A DNA stretch of 15,052 nucleotides from an uncultured Carnobacterium sp. (GTDB lineage: Bacteria; Bacillota; Bacilli; Lactobacillales; Aerococcaceae), in contig CALCML010000112.1 of NCBI GenBank assembly GCA_937967765.1, positions 1 to 15,052 on the forward strand, in the 5' to 3' direction. Below the pieces are notes generated by a model. That model saw only the letters and a list, made by a program, of their open reading frames with translations, was not told where the DNA came from and ran no database searches. Shown here piece after piece: positions 1 through 6,675 of the stretch (position 1 is the stretch's first letter; each line of letters starts with the position of its first letter). A program made the position numbers and the translations under genes.

Positions 1-551
<551 letters not shown>

Positions 552-717
552 AATTTGAATTTTCATGAGCTTTGAAAAGCTCATTTTAATTACTGACTTA
601 TTGTATCTCTTTAAGAGATAAGAAATTGTTGTTTCTTCATCAAAAGATGAAGTCCCTACACATTTGGTTTGTCTTCTTTGTTCAGTTTTCAAAGGTCAAT
701 CGTTGTTTTGCAACAAC
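552..717 (-). promoter_or_regulatory. rRNA operon leader with boxA and four hairpins
   Basis: This stretch lies between the P2 start site (about 717) and the 16S 5' end. On the minus strand it holds a boxA-like antitermination element at 683-698 (TGACCTTTGAAAACTG), typical of Firmicutes rRNA leaders. It also holds four perfect inverted repeats: 702-717 (6-bp stem, 4-nt loop) at the very 5' end of the P2 transcript, 635-652 (7 bp, AAAA loop on the plus strand), 604-620 (7-8 bp) and 565-584 (8 bp). A fifth repeat, 544-568, would pair the mature 16S start with the leader. The boxA suggests NusB/S10-type antitermination, as known for rRNA operons. The functions of the hairpins are not shown. Confidence 0.8.
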
Positions 718-723
718 TTCTAT

Positions 724-752
724 ATATTAGCATAATATAGGCTCTGCGTCAA
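724..752 (-). promoter_or_regulatory. rRNA promoter P2
   Basis: On the minus strand, -35 TTGACG (747-752) and -10 TAATAT (724-729) are separated by exactly 17 bp, and the -10 is preceded by TGC (extended -10). The predicted start is about 717. A/T tracts forming a perfect 10-bp inverted repeat (768-777 with 781-790) lie just upstream, where an UP element would be. Confidence 0.8.
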
Positions 753-825
753 ACGATTACGTCTGCTATTTTCAAAACTTTTTTGAAAATGTTTTAAAAG
801 CGAACGTTCGCTTCACAGTGATATT

Positions 826-854
826 AATTTATCATAACTGATAGGCAATTTCAA
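826..854 (-). promoter_or_regulatory. possible rRNA promoter P1
   Basis: On the minus strand, TTGAAA (849-854) and TAAATT (826-831) are 17 bp apart, with TGA before the -10. It lies 102 bp upstream of P2, a normal distance for tandem rRNA promoters in Firmicutes. The -10 is a weak match, so this is less certain than P2. Confidence 0.5.
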
Positions 855-935
855 CTAAAATGACGCTATTTTTAGTAAGAATTTTTTATGAAAAAACTTC
901 AAATAAAATGTTTACAGAAATGCTTTTTCAAACAT

Positions 936-973
936 AAAAGAAGACCTCGGCGAACTCACCAAAGTCTTCTTTT
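936..973 (-). terminator. terminator of the regulator/69-aa gene unit
   Basis: A 15-bp stem (936-950 with 959-973) has an 8-nt loop and is followed on the minus strand by a short T-rich stretch. Two positions pair only as G-U in the minus-strand RNA and would be C-A mismatches on the plus strand, so the hairpin is built for leftward transcripts. It starts 30 bp past the 69-codon gene and separates that unit from the rRNA promoters. Confidence 0.8.
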
Positions 974-1002
974 TGAATTTGTTTACTATATTATAGTAGA
1001 AA

Positions 1003-1212
1003 CTAGTTCTCGAAATCCTCGAGCCACTCTTTTTTGATGTTCTTTTCAAGGTTTTGTTGACGTTTATCTTCTTCCATTTTCGGCATCATAATAAACGCAT
1101 CTCCAAAACTATCTAAATCATATTCATCATTGACTAGTTCCTCTTTCAATGTTTCAGGAACTTCGAGTTTTTCTTTTTTGAGGAAATCTTCCTTTTTGAG
1201 ACGAATAGACAT
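1003..1212 (-). CDS. small acidic hypothetical protein, coupled to the Rgg-like regulator
   Basis: I do not recognise this 69-residue protein. It is highly charged (many Lys, Glu and Asp), with a basic N-terminus (RLKKEDFLKKEK), an acidic middle (NDEYDLDSFGDAF) and a helix-prone C-terminus. It has no signal peptide, membrane segment, cysteine or obvious motif, so it is probably cytosolic. The ATG lies 2 bp after the regulator's stop codon. Its Shine-Dalgarno sequence (AAAGGAGA) is formed by the last codons of the regulator gene, so translation is very likely coupled. A terminator follows closely, so the pair forms a closed unit. It is not a short hydrophobic pheromone of the type often found beside Rgg genes. 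It could be a partner or modulator of the regulator, or an unrelated conserved small protein. Being a gene is likely because of the ribosome binding site, spacing and terminator; its function is unknown. Confidence 0.75.
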   Translation of the reverse strand: MSIRLKKEDFLKKEKLEVPETLKEELVNDEYDLDSFGDAFIMMPKMEEDKRQQNLEKNIKKEWLEDFEN

Positions 1213-1214
1213 AT

Positions 1215-2075
1215 CTATTCTCCTTTCGCCAAACGGTCTTGAAATACTTTTATCTTTTCTAATAATACAGTATTTTTATTCAGTCTGGCAAATGCGGCAG
1301 CGTCTCTTATTAATTCTTTAACTTCTTCTTGCTCAAATTTATTTTCATAAGCATTTTCAGCTAGTAAATATTTGATTCGCGCTAAGTAGTAAGTAACATG
1401 ATTTTCCCCACAAATCGTTACCCCTCGGCGTAATAACACATCACTTGTATCATATTCCTTAATCGTCGCATAAAATGTTGCTGCGTAATATAGGACTGTT
1501 AGGACACGACAAACATCTTCTACAGATTCGATGGTATAGGAATCAATTTGGTGAATAGCTTTTTCAAAGAAGTATTCTGCCTTATCATAATCGGCTTGAT
1601 TCATATAAATAAGTCCAATTCCGGTATATGCTAAAAAGATATACTTATTATCTACGTCTGAATGATCCGCTAATAATTGATTAAAATAGAAGAAACTGTC
1701 TGCATCATCTTTGTTCATTAAGGTTTGTGTGAAACCTTTTAAGTATAAATATCGCCACTCTTGTTGCGTTGTTAAGTGTGCAACATTAATACTCTTGATG
1801 AGCTCTTCTGCTTCTTCGTATTCCATACTCACGATATTGAATTCTATTTTATCAAGTTTCTTATTTAATACTGAGTCTTTAATCGCTACAGATGGAAATA
1901 ACTCCCCTACGTCCATTTGCAACTTTTTGCAAAGCAAGGTCAATATTTTCATTGAAGGAATTTGACCGTGATTTTCGAATCGACTCAATGTAGCTTGTGT
2001 ACAAATCCCCTCACTCAATTCAATTTGAGATAAACCTAATTCTTTTCTTCGATTCACAAAAATTTGAATATCCAT
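1215..2075 (-). CDS. Rgg/PlcR-like transcriptional regulator (HTH plus TPR)
   Basis: This is a 286-residue cytosolic regulator. Residues about 4-60 form an XRE-type helix-turn-helix, recognisable from RKELGLSQIELSEGICTQATL followed in the recognition region by SRFENHGQIPSMKIL. The SRFENHGQ-x-PS pattern is typical of Rgg/PlcR/MutR-like proteins of Lactobacillales. The rest (about 70-286) is helical with repeated Tyr/Ala/Glu patterns, such as IGLIYMNQADYDKAEYFFEKAI near 155-176, as expected for TPR repeats. Proteins of this group bind DNA and usually sense short peptides through the TPR domain; a peptide ligand here is an inference. The length is normal for the family. The start is supported by AGAAAGGAGA at 2081-2090. 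A coupled 69-codon gene follows. The unit sits where many relatives carry mnmE/mnmG after jag, which suggests insertion or rearrangement. The target genes are unknown. Confidence 0.88.
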   Translation of the reverse strand: MDIQIFVNRRKELGLSQIELSEGICTQATLSRFENHGQIPSMKILTLLCKKLQMDVGELFPSVAIKDSVLNKKLDKIEFNIVSMEYEEAEELIKSINVAHLTTQQEWRYLYLKGFTQTLMNKDDADSFFYFNQLLADHSDVDNKYIFLAYTGIGLIYMNQADYDKAEYFFEKAIHQIDSYTIESVEDVCRVLTVLYYAATFYATIKEYDTSDVLLRRGVTICGENHVTYYLARIKYLLAENAYENKFEQEEVKELIRDAAAFARLNKNTVLLEKIKVFQDRLAKGE

Positions 2076-2122
2076 AAATATCTCCTTTCTTTTATTTAAT
2101 ATATGTCCCCTATATCAAATTT

Positions 2123-2151
2123 ATTATACCTTTATTTATCGATATATCCAA
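2123..2151 (-). promoter_or_regulatory. promoter of the Rgg-like regulator
   Basis: On the minus strand, -35 TTGGAT (2146-2151) and a perfect -10 TATAAT (2123-2128) are 17 bp apart. The predicted leader is about 40 bases, ending in the strong Shine-Dalgarno sequence at 2081-2090. Confidence 0.75.
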
Positions 2152-2341
2152 AGGAAAAACTTCATTTTGGTTGAGTTTTGTAGGATTTTTTCTCTTTTTC
2201 TGAATGAAAATGACGATTATGTATTTTTTTTATAACTGCATTTTATTTTTATGAAAGTTATTTTCATTACATTAAATTTCACTAAAATGCTTGATATAAT
2301 AATCATTCTAAGCATTATCCTTTAAAAGTCGATTTTGAAAG
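2152..2341. other. AT-rich spacer between the jag terminator and the regulator promoter
   Basis: The gene-free gap between the regulator and jag is 311 bp (2076-2386). Apart from the regulator promoter and the jag terminator it is very AT-rich, and I see no convincing gene in it. A plus-strand TGATATAAT (2291-2299) resembles an extended -10 but has a poor -35. A 32-codon minus-strand frame (2217-2315) is judged to be chance. Confidence 0.6.
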
Positions 2342-2343
2342 CA

Positions 2344-2377
2344 CAAAAAAAGCTTATGACCGAAACGGTCATAAGCT
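2344..2377 (-). terminator. terminator of the rpmH-rnpA-yidC-jag operon
   Basis: A perfect 11-bp stem (2351-2361 with 2367-2377, 5-nt loop) is followed on the minus strand by an uninterrupted T-run (A-run at 2344-2350 on the plus strand). It starts about 10 bp past the jag stop codon. This is a textbook intrinsic terminator. Confidence 0.95.
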
Positions 2378-2386
2378 GTCATTTTA

Positions 2387-3184
2387 CTATTCTGCGATTT
2401 CAACTACGAGGTAACGATGTGGTTCTTTACCTTCTGAGTGAGTTGAGATGCGTTTGTTTTTACTTAACGCAGCGTGAATTTGTTTTCTTTCATACGCTGG
2501 AAGTGGTTCTAAGTAAACAGGTTGTTTTGTTTTTAATACTTTACGAGCTGTTCTTTCCGCAATTTGTTGTAGTGTTTCACTACGACGTGCACGGTAGTCA
2601 CCAACATCCACTTGAACTGAAATACGTCCTTTGATGAAACGGTGTACAGATACTTGCGCAAGTACTTGTAAAGCATTCAAGATTTTACCGTGTTTTCCGA
2701 TTAAAAGACCTTGTTTGTCTGTGTCGAATACGAAAGTCATGCGATCACGACGCGCTTCAACGGTTACTGTTGCTTCAGCGCCGTATGTTTTAGCGATGCC
2801 TTCTAAGTACTCTTTTGTCACACGAGCAGCTTCTTCTAATTGGTCTACTGTTTCTTCGTAGTCTGCGTCTCCTTCTTCTTCTTCGAAATCATCGTCCTCG
2901 AAGTCTTCTTCAGGAACTTCCACAGTTTCTACTGTTTCGACAGTTGCTTCTTCCACTGTTTCCACAACAGGTTCCACAACTTCTTCTACTGCTTCTTCGC
3001 TAACCATTGTAGCGACTGGTGTTAATTCCACTTCAGCATTTTTTTGACCGAAGCCAAACAATCCTTTTTTACCTTCAGAAATGACTTCCACAAACACTTG
3101 GTCTTGCGGTAATCCTAACTGACGTAATCCTTTTTGGATTGCTTTTTCTACTGAAACGTCACTTACTTTAATTGTATTTGTCAT
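2387..3184 (-). CDS. jag: Jag/KhpB-type RNA-binding protein (Jag-N, KH, R3H)
   Basis: The protein has 265 residues. The N-terminal Jag domain (about 1-56) contains the family motif KKGLFGFG (39-46). A long, strongly acidic Glu/Val/Thr-rich linker (about 57-118) follows and is probably disordered. Next comes a KH domain with the RNA-binding GxxG loop as GKHG (163-166), then an R3H domain with the Arg-x3-His signature at R233 and H237. Jag (KhpB, EloR in streptococci) binds RNA, partners KhpA and influences cell elongation and division; these roles are known from relatives and not shown here. It is the last gene of the operon, 76 bp after yidC, and has its own AGGAGA just upstream of the ATG. 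The place next to yidC is conserved across Firmicutes. Confidence 0.96.
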   Translation of the reverse strand: MTNTIKVSDVSVEKAIQKGLRQLGLPQDQVFVEVISEGKKGLFGFGQKNAEVELTPVATMVSEEAVEEVVEPVVETVEEATVETVETVEVPEEDFEDDDFEEEEGDADYEETVDQLEEAARVTKEYLEGIAKTYGAEATVTVEARRDRMTFVFDTDKQGLLIGKHGKILNALQVLAQVSVHRFIKGRISVQVDVGDYRARRSETLQQIAERTARKVLKTKQPVYLEPLPAYERKQIHAALSKNKRISTHSEGKEPHRYLVVEIAE

Positions 3185-3260
3185 CGTAAACTCTCCTACT
3201 CTATAAAAATCATTGTTATTATCTCATGATTGAGACATTTCAACAAGAGCTCTATAAGAA

Positions 3261-4073
3261 TTATTTTCCGTGTCTTCTTTTCGCTTTTTCGAGCGCTCTT
3301 GCACGGCGTTTTTTCTCAGCGGCAATCGCTTTTTGCTCTTCTTGGAATTTAAATGGATTATTTAATAGTAATGTTTGGCCTACCATAAATACGTTTCCGA
3401 CTACCCAGTAGAGTGATAACGCACTTGATAACCCAAGAGACATAAATAGGATCATTGCTGGCATGACATACATCATAACTTTACCAGCGCCACCAGTATC
3501 TTGCATTTTCATTGATAACCATGTTGTGATGTACGTAGTTAATGCTGCTAAGACTGGTAAGATGAAATATGGGTCTGGTTGGTCTAATTGGAACCATAAG
3601 AAATGACCTGTTTTCAATACGTCTGTACGGCTGATTGCTTGATACAATGCCATCATGACTGGCAATTGAATTAATAATGGTAAACATCCAGCATATTGGT
3701 TGATACCTTCACGCTCATATAAAGCATTCATTTCAGCTTGAAGCATTTCTTGTGTTGCACGGTCGCGTGCTGAATACTTCTCACGTAACGCTTTAATTTC
3801 TGGTTGAAGAATCGCTTGTTTACGCGTGCTTTGGTATTGGAAGTGCATTAAAGGAACCATAATTAAACGAGTAATAATCGTAAAGACGATAATCCCTAAA
3901 CCATAACTTCCACCTAATAAGTTTGATAACCAGATGATAAATTGAGATAAATTATATAGAACAATTCGATCCCAGAATCCTGTACTAGACTCCGTAATTG
4001 GAGAAGTTCCACAGGCCGCTAAAAATAAAGTTAAAACTGCTAATGATAAAATCAATTGGCTTTTTTTCTTCAC
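3261..4073 (-). CDS. yidC: membrane protein insertase YidC/SpoIIIJ family (lipoprotein)
   Basis: This enzyme inserts and folds membrane proteins, alone or with SecYEG. I chose the GTG start at 4071-4073, which gives 270 residues. It has AAAGGTGGG about 8 bases upstream and yields a clean lipoprotein signal, with MKKKSQ, then a hydrophobic stretch, then the lipobox LAAC with lipidated Cys21. An in-frame TTG at 4107-4109 would add 12 residues (MKIKYSKRWDFS) before the signal and looks less natural, although AGGA lies near it. Five hydrophobic segments follow, as in Gram-positive YidC1. The conserved arginine of the hydrophilic groove is R69, in IITRLIMVP. The cytoplasmic coiled region lies at about 84-118, and the tail is basic (EKKRRARALEKAKRRHGK), as in ribosome-binding YidC forms. 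It sits between rnpA and jag, its usual place. A second yidC copy elsewhere is common in this group but cannot be seen here. Confidence 0.96.
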   Translation of the reverse strand: MKKKSQLILSLAVLTLFLAACGTSPITESSTGFWDRIVLYNLSQFIIWLSNLLGGSYGLGIIVFTIITRLIMVPLMHFQYQSTRKQAILQPEIKALREKYSARDRATQEMLQAEMNALYEREGINQYAGCLPLLIQLPVMMALYQAISRTDVLKTGHFLWFQLDQPDPYFILPVLAALTTYITTWLSMKMQDTGGAGKVMMYVMPAMILFMSLGLSSALSLYWVVGNVFMVGQTLLLNNPFKFQEEQKAIAAEKKRRARALEKAKRRHGK

Positions 4074-4119
4074 TGAAAAGTCCCACCTTTTAGAATATTT
4101 AATTTTCAACGATTCCTAC

Positions 4120-4479
4120 CTATAAATAGGAATCTTCATTTTTAGGTATTAATGTAGCTAATTTTAAAACATGCATCATACTGCTTTTCATTTCTTGATA
4201 AGACATTTGTACGATGGGTTGACGAGCAATAACGATAAAATCTACATCTTGCGCCAATTGGTCGTCCAGTTCCATTAAAATATGACGGATTCTTCTCTTT
4301 AGACGATTACGCGTAACCGCATTTCCAAGTTTTTTGCTGACAGAGATTCCCACACGAAAATGGGATTGGTCTTCCTTATTATATTTATAAATAACGAATT
4401 GACGGTTCGCTGTCGATTTCCCTTTGCGGAATACCTTTTGAAATTCGCGGTCTTTCTTTACTCGAAACGATTTTTTCAT
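4120..4479 (-). CDS. rnpA: ribonuclease P protein component
   Basis: This is the 119-residue basic protein subunit of RNase P. It binds the RnpB RNA and helps remove 5' leaders from pre-tRNAs. The N-terminus MKKSFRVKKDREFQKVFRKG and the RNR signature region, GNAVTRNRLKRRIR with R57-N58-R59, are characteristic. The length is normal. A GGAGAG sequence about 10 bases upstream supports the ATG. The gene follows rpmH by 66 bp, and that gap contains a hairpin with a T9 tract that should reduce read-through, so RnpA is probably made in much smaller amounts than L34. yidC follows 46 bp after the stop codon when its GTG start is used. Confidence 0.97.
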   Translation of the reverse strand: MKKSFRVKKDREFQKVFRKGKSTANRQFVIYKYNKEDQSHFRVGISVSKKLGNAVTRNRLKRRIRHILMELDDQLAQDVDFIVIARQPIVQMSYQEMKSSMMHVLKLATLIPKNEDSYL

Positions 4480-4514
4480 CTACTTGAATCTCTCCAGTCA
4501 CTCAAATGGTTTTT

Positions 4515-4546
4515 AAAAAAAAAGACCACTGAGACGTTCAGTGATC
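4515..4546 (-). terminator. intrinsic terminator/attenuator between rpmH and rnpA
   Basis: The 9-bp stem (4524-4532 with 4538-4546) has a 5-nt loop and is followed on the minus strand by nine T residues (4515-4523). The stem begins inside the rpmH stop codon. One pair is U-G only in the minus-strand RNA (A-C on the other strand), so it is built for leftward transcripts. rnpA, yidC and jag show no strong promoter of their own downstream, so partial termination is the likely role. Confidence 0.8.
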
Positions 4547-4680
4547 TAAGCTGCTAAAACTTTTCTACCTTTACGGCGTCTGCTTGCTAATACTCTACGG
4601 CCATTTTTTGTGCTCATACGTTTACGGAATCCGTGAACTTTTTGACGTTTGCGTTTGCTTGGTTGATATGTTCTTTTCAT
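4546..4680 (-). CDS. rpmH: 50S ribosomal protein L34
   Basis: The protein has 44 residues, starts [20 protein letters not shown] and ends [11 protein letters not shown]. This is the full L34 sequence pattern, very rich in Arg and Lys, and the normal length for bacteria. L34 is a late-assembling protein of the large ribosomal subunit that contacts 23S rRNA. A strong Shine-Dalgarno sequence (AGGAGGTG, 4686-4693) precedes the ATG. It is the first gene of the leftward operon, with a near-perfect promoter about 50 bases upstream of its start site. The terminator stem overlaps its stop codon. The divergent arrangement with dnaA across the origin is conserved in many bacteria. Confidence 0.98.
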   Translation of the reverse strand: MKRTYQPSKRKRQKVHGFRKRMSTKNGRRVLASRRRKGRKVLAA

Positions 4681-4736
4681 TCGTGTGCACCTCCTACTGT
4701 AAATGAAATATCTAGTCTCCCTAGACAGTCTAGTAC

Positions 4737-4765
4737 ATTATAAATATAAAATGTTTACTTGTCAA
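4737..4765 (-). promoter_or_regulatory. rpmH operon promoter
   Basis: On the minus strand, perfect -35 TTGACA (4760-4765) and perfect -10 TATAAT (4737-4742) are 17 bp apart. The predicted start is about 4730, inside a 13-bp palindrome at 4721-4733 (6-bp arms around one base). This is the strongest promoter in the window by consensus match. Confidence 0.93.
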
Positions 4766-4860
4766 TATAAACTATCTAATCACTAAATTACTGAAGTATC
4801 ATAACATATTCAGGCTAAAAATTTCTACAAATAACTGTTGATTTCGCTCTATTTTTTTAG

Positions 4861-5145
4861 TTATTCACATCGATGGTGGATAGTTTTTTTGCATAAAAGA
4901 CGATTTCCACAGACTTATAAACAATTTATCCACAAAATAACATCCTGTTTACAAAAATTATGCACAATGGTGGATAACTCTATTAAATTCCTTTTATATC
5001 AACTTTCTTTGTTGTTTATAACTGCTCTTTTTTTGTGTATATCTCTGTGAATTTCCACTTTTAACTTCGACTTATCCACCGTTTTGTGGATAAACTTATC
5101 CAAATCTCACTTTTTTTGTGATTTTCTCCATCCGATTGTGGAAAA
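4861..5145. other. oriC: oriC part 1: DnaA-box cluster upstream of dnaA
   Basis: This lies in the 532-bp gene-free gap between rpmH and dnaA. Exact matches to TTWTNCACA are: 4861-4869 (+, TTATTCACA), 4926-4934 (+, TTATCCACA), 4958-4966 (+, TTATGCACA), 5085-5093 (-, TTATCCACA) and 5137-5145 (-, TTTTCCACA). One-mismatch boxes are 4969-4977 (-, TTATCCACC), 5072-5080 (+, TTATCCACC) and 5096-5104 (+, TTATCCAAA). Weaker two-mismatch candidates are 4875-4883 (-) and 4903-4911 (+). The boxes at 5072-5080 and 5085-5093 form an inverted pair with 8-bp arms and a 6-bp gap. The arrangement matches the upstream half of the bipartite Bacillus-type origin, where DnaA binds and dnaA is autoregulated. Confidence 0.93.
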
Positions 5146-5167
5146 CTTTTTTGAAAGATGGTACACT
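5139..5167 (+). promoter_or_regulatory. dnaA promoter overlapping a DnaA box
   Basis: An extended -10, TGG-TACACT (5159-5167), has a -35-like TGGAAA (5139-5144) 17 bp upstream. The -35 lies within the DnaA box at 5137-5145, which suggests repression by DnaA itself, as known in B. subtilis. The -10 matches only four of six consensus bases, so the exact promoter is uncertain. Confidence 0.55.
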
Positions 5168-5212
5168 GTTAAATGGATTAGAATCTTGAAAACGATAGAA
5201 GGAGGTGCATTT

Positions 5213-6571
5213 ATGAATTCCATCCAAGAATTTTGGAAACTATTATTAGAACACTTTGAAAAAACAAATTCCGAATTTACATTTAACCACTGGATTAAAC
5301 CAGCCGAACCGATTCGAATTGAACAAAATATTCTCTATATTAAAGTGCCTTCTAAAACATTTGCGAGATATTGGCAAGATAACCTTATTCGAGACATCAT
5401 GGAAATTGGATATGATTACTTTAGACAATCTTTTGAACCACGTTTTATCGATTCAGAAGATGAAGGTCCAGTTAACACTCCATTCCACCAAGGAGTCGAA
5501 GAAATTCAACCGAATATTCCTGAAGCTCCAACAATGGTTGCCATCGAGGAAGACTCGCATTTGAATCCTAAATATACATTTGAAACCTTTATTATTGGTA
5601 AAGGAAACCAAATGGCCACGGCTGCCGCGCATTACGTTGCAGATAACCCTGGTAATACCTACAACCCTCTTTTCTTCTATGGAGGTGTAGGTCTTGGAAA
5701 AACTCATTTAATGCAAGCCATTGGGAATAAATATAAGAAGAGCCATCCAAACGCACGTGTCAAATACGTGACGAGTGAAGAGTTTATGAATGAAATGATC
5801 GCTTCGATTGGGTCAAAGACACCGCAAGAATTCCGCAATCGTTACCGTAATGTGGATATCTTACTAGTCGATGATATTCAATTCCTAGCGAAAAAAGAAG
5901 CGACTCAAGAAGAGTTCTTCCATACATTTAATGCGCTTTTCAATAACCAAAAACAAATCGTATTAACGAGTGACCGTCAACCAACGGAAATTAAAGAATT
6001 GCAAGAACGTCTCGTTTCTCGTTTCGTATCGGGGTTATCCGTCGATATCACTCCACCAGACTTAGAAACAAGAATTGCTATCTTACAAAATAAAGCACAA
6101 TCACTTGGATTTAATATTCCTATTGAAGTGTTGAGTTATGTCGCAGGTCATATTCAATCAAACGTACGTGAATTAGAAGGAGCTCTGATGCGTCTTCAAG
6201 CGTACTCAGTGATGGTTGGTCAAGATATTTCAACAGACCTCGCTGCAGAAGCGTTGCAATCGTTCCTTCCTGGAGGCGACGAAAAATTACTTTCGATTCA
6301 TGATATCCAAAGCGCAGTTGCGAAATACTACAATATTACGGTCGAAGATATTAAAGGAAAGAAAAGAACGAAGACAATGGTTCAACCGCGTCAAATCGCA
6401 ATGTACCTTTCTCGTGAATTAACACGTGTTTCTCTTCAAAAGATTGGTGCTGATTTTGGTCGTGACCACTCAACAGTCATTCACGCCTATGAAAAAATTA
6501 GCCAAGAAGCCAAAGATGATCCAGAAACGATTCGCGTGATTAATGAAATCAAGCATTCGCTCGGTTATTAA
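5213..6571 (+). CDS. dnaA: chromosomal replication initiator protein DnaA
   Basis: This protein of 452 residues is an AAA+ ATPase that binds DnaA boxes and unwinds oriC. Domain I (about 1-85) begins MNSIQEFWKLLLEHFEK. A short acidic linker (about 80-115) is domain II. Domain III has Walker A GGVGLGKTH (157-165), Walker B ILLVDDIQF (216-224), sensor LTSDR (251-255) and a RLVSRF segment (266-271). Domain IV ends with the DNA-binding signature GRDHSTVIHAYEKI (416-429). The frame stays open to an ATG at 5084. The ATG at 5213 is chosen because it has AAGGAGGTG at 5199-5207 and yields the normal family length and N-terminus. The gene is followed by the second group of DnaA boxes and dnaN, as in Firmicutes. 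Expression is probably self-limited through the box over the promoter. Confidence 0.99.
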   Translation: MNSIQEFWKLLLEHFEKTNSEFTFNHWIKPAEPIRIEQNILYIKVPSKTFARYWQDNLIRDIMEIGYDYFRQSFEPRFIDSEDEGPVNTPFHQGVEEIQPNIPEAPTMVAIEEDSHLNPKYTFETFIIGKGNQMATAAAHYVADNPGNTYNPLFFYGGVGLGKTHLMQAIGNKYKKSHPNARVKYVTSEEFMNEMIASIGSKTPQEFRNRYRNVDILLVDDIQFLAKKEATQEEFFHTFNALFNNQKQIVLTSDRQPTEIKELQERLVSRFVSGLSVDITPPDLETRIAILQNKAQSLGFNIPIEVLSYVAGHIQSNVRELEGALMRLQAYSVMVGQDISTDLAAEALQSFLPGGDEKLLSIHDIQSAVAKYYNITVEDIKGKKRTKTMVQPRQIAMYLSRELTRVSLQKIGADFGRDHSTVIHAYEKISQEAKDDPETIRVINEIKHSLGY

Positions 6572-6573
6572 GC

Positions 6574-6675
6574 TGTGGATAAGTCAAAAAAAACGGTGGA
6601 GTTTTCCACAATGGTTATCCACAACTAAAAATGGTCTCTGTTATAAGGAAAATAGACTTTTCCACAATATACACA
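6574..6675. other. oriC: oriC part 2: DnaA boxes between dnaA and dnaN
   Basis: Exact DnaA boxes lie at 6574-6582 (-, TTATCCACA), 6602-6610 (+, TTTTCCACA), 6615-6623 (+, TTATCCACA) and 6658-6666 (+, TTTTCCACA). A one-mismatch box, ATATACACA (6667-6675, +), directly abuts the last. The pair at 6658-6675 points toward the trio run and corresponds to the pair that anchors DnaA at the unwinding site in B. subtilis (inference by likeness). Confidence 0.92.

Noticed and set aside
798..813. LexA/SOS box
   Set aside because: The Firmicutes box needs four bases between CGAAC and GTTCG; here the half-sites are fused.
888..1037. Plus-strand frame of about 49 codons starting ATG AAA AAA
   Set aside because: There is no ribosome binding site, and it runs through the terminator at 936-973 and antisense into the 69-codon gene.
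2291..2299. Plus-strand TGATATAAT as a promoter for an RNA antisense to jag
   Set aside because: There is no acceptable -35 (only TTAAAT) and no terminator for the plus strand; such matches are common in AT-rich DNA.
2217..2315. 32-codon minus-strand frame between jag and the regulator, with AAAGGA nearby and a hydrophobic start, considered as a pheromone gene for the Rgg-like protein
   Set aside because: The region is extremely AT-rich and there is no promoter between it and the jag terminator. The peptide lacks the usual small hydrophobic peptide pattern, and the ribosome binding site spacing is poor.
2840..3025. Open frames antisense to the acidic linker of jag
   Set aside because: Low-complexity Glu/Val codons produce long open frames with Leu/Phe-rich translations on the opposite strand; there is no ribosome binding site or promoter.
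5084..5212. Upstream extension of the dnaA frame to an ATG at 5084
   Set aside because: It crosses DnaA boxes and the promoter. The ATG at 5213 has a perfect ribosome binding site and gives the normal DnaA N-terminus.
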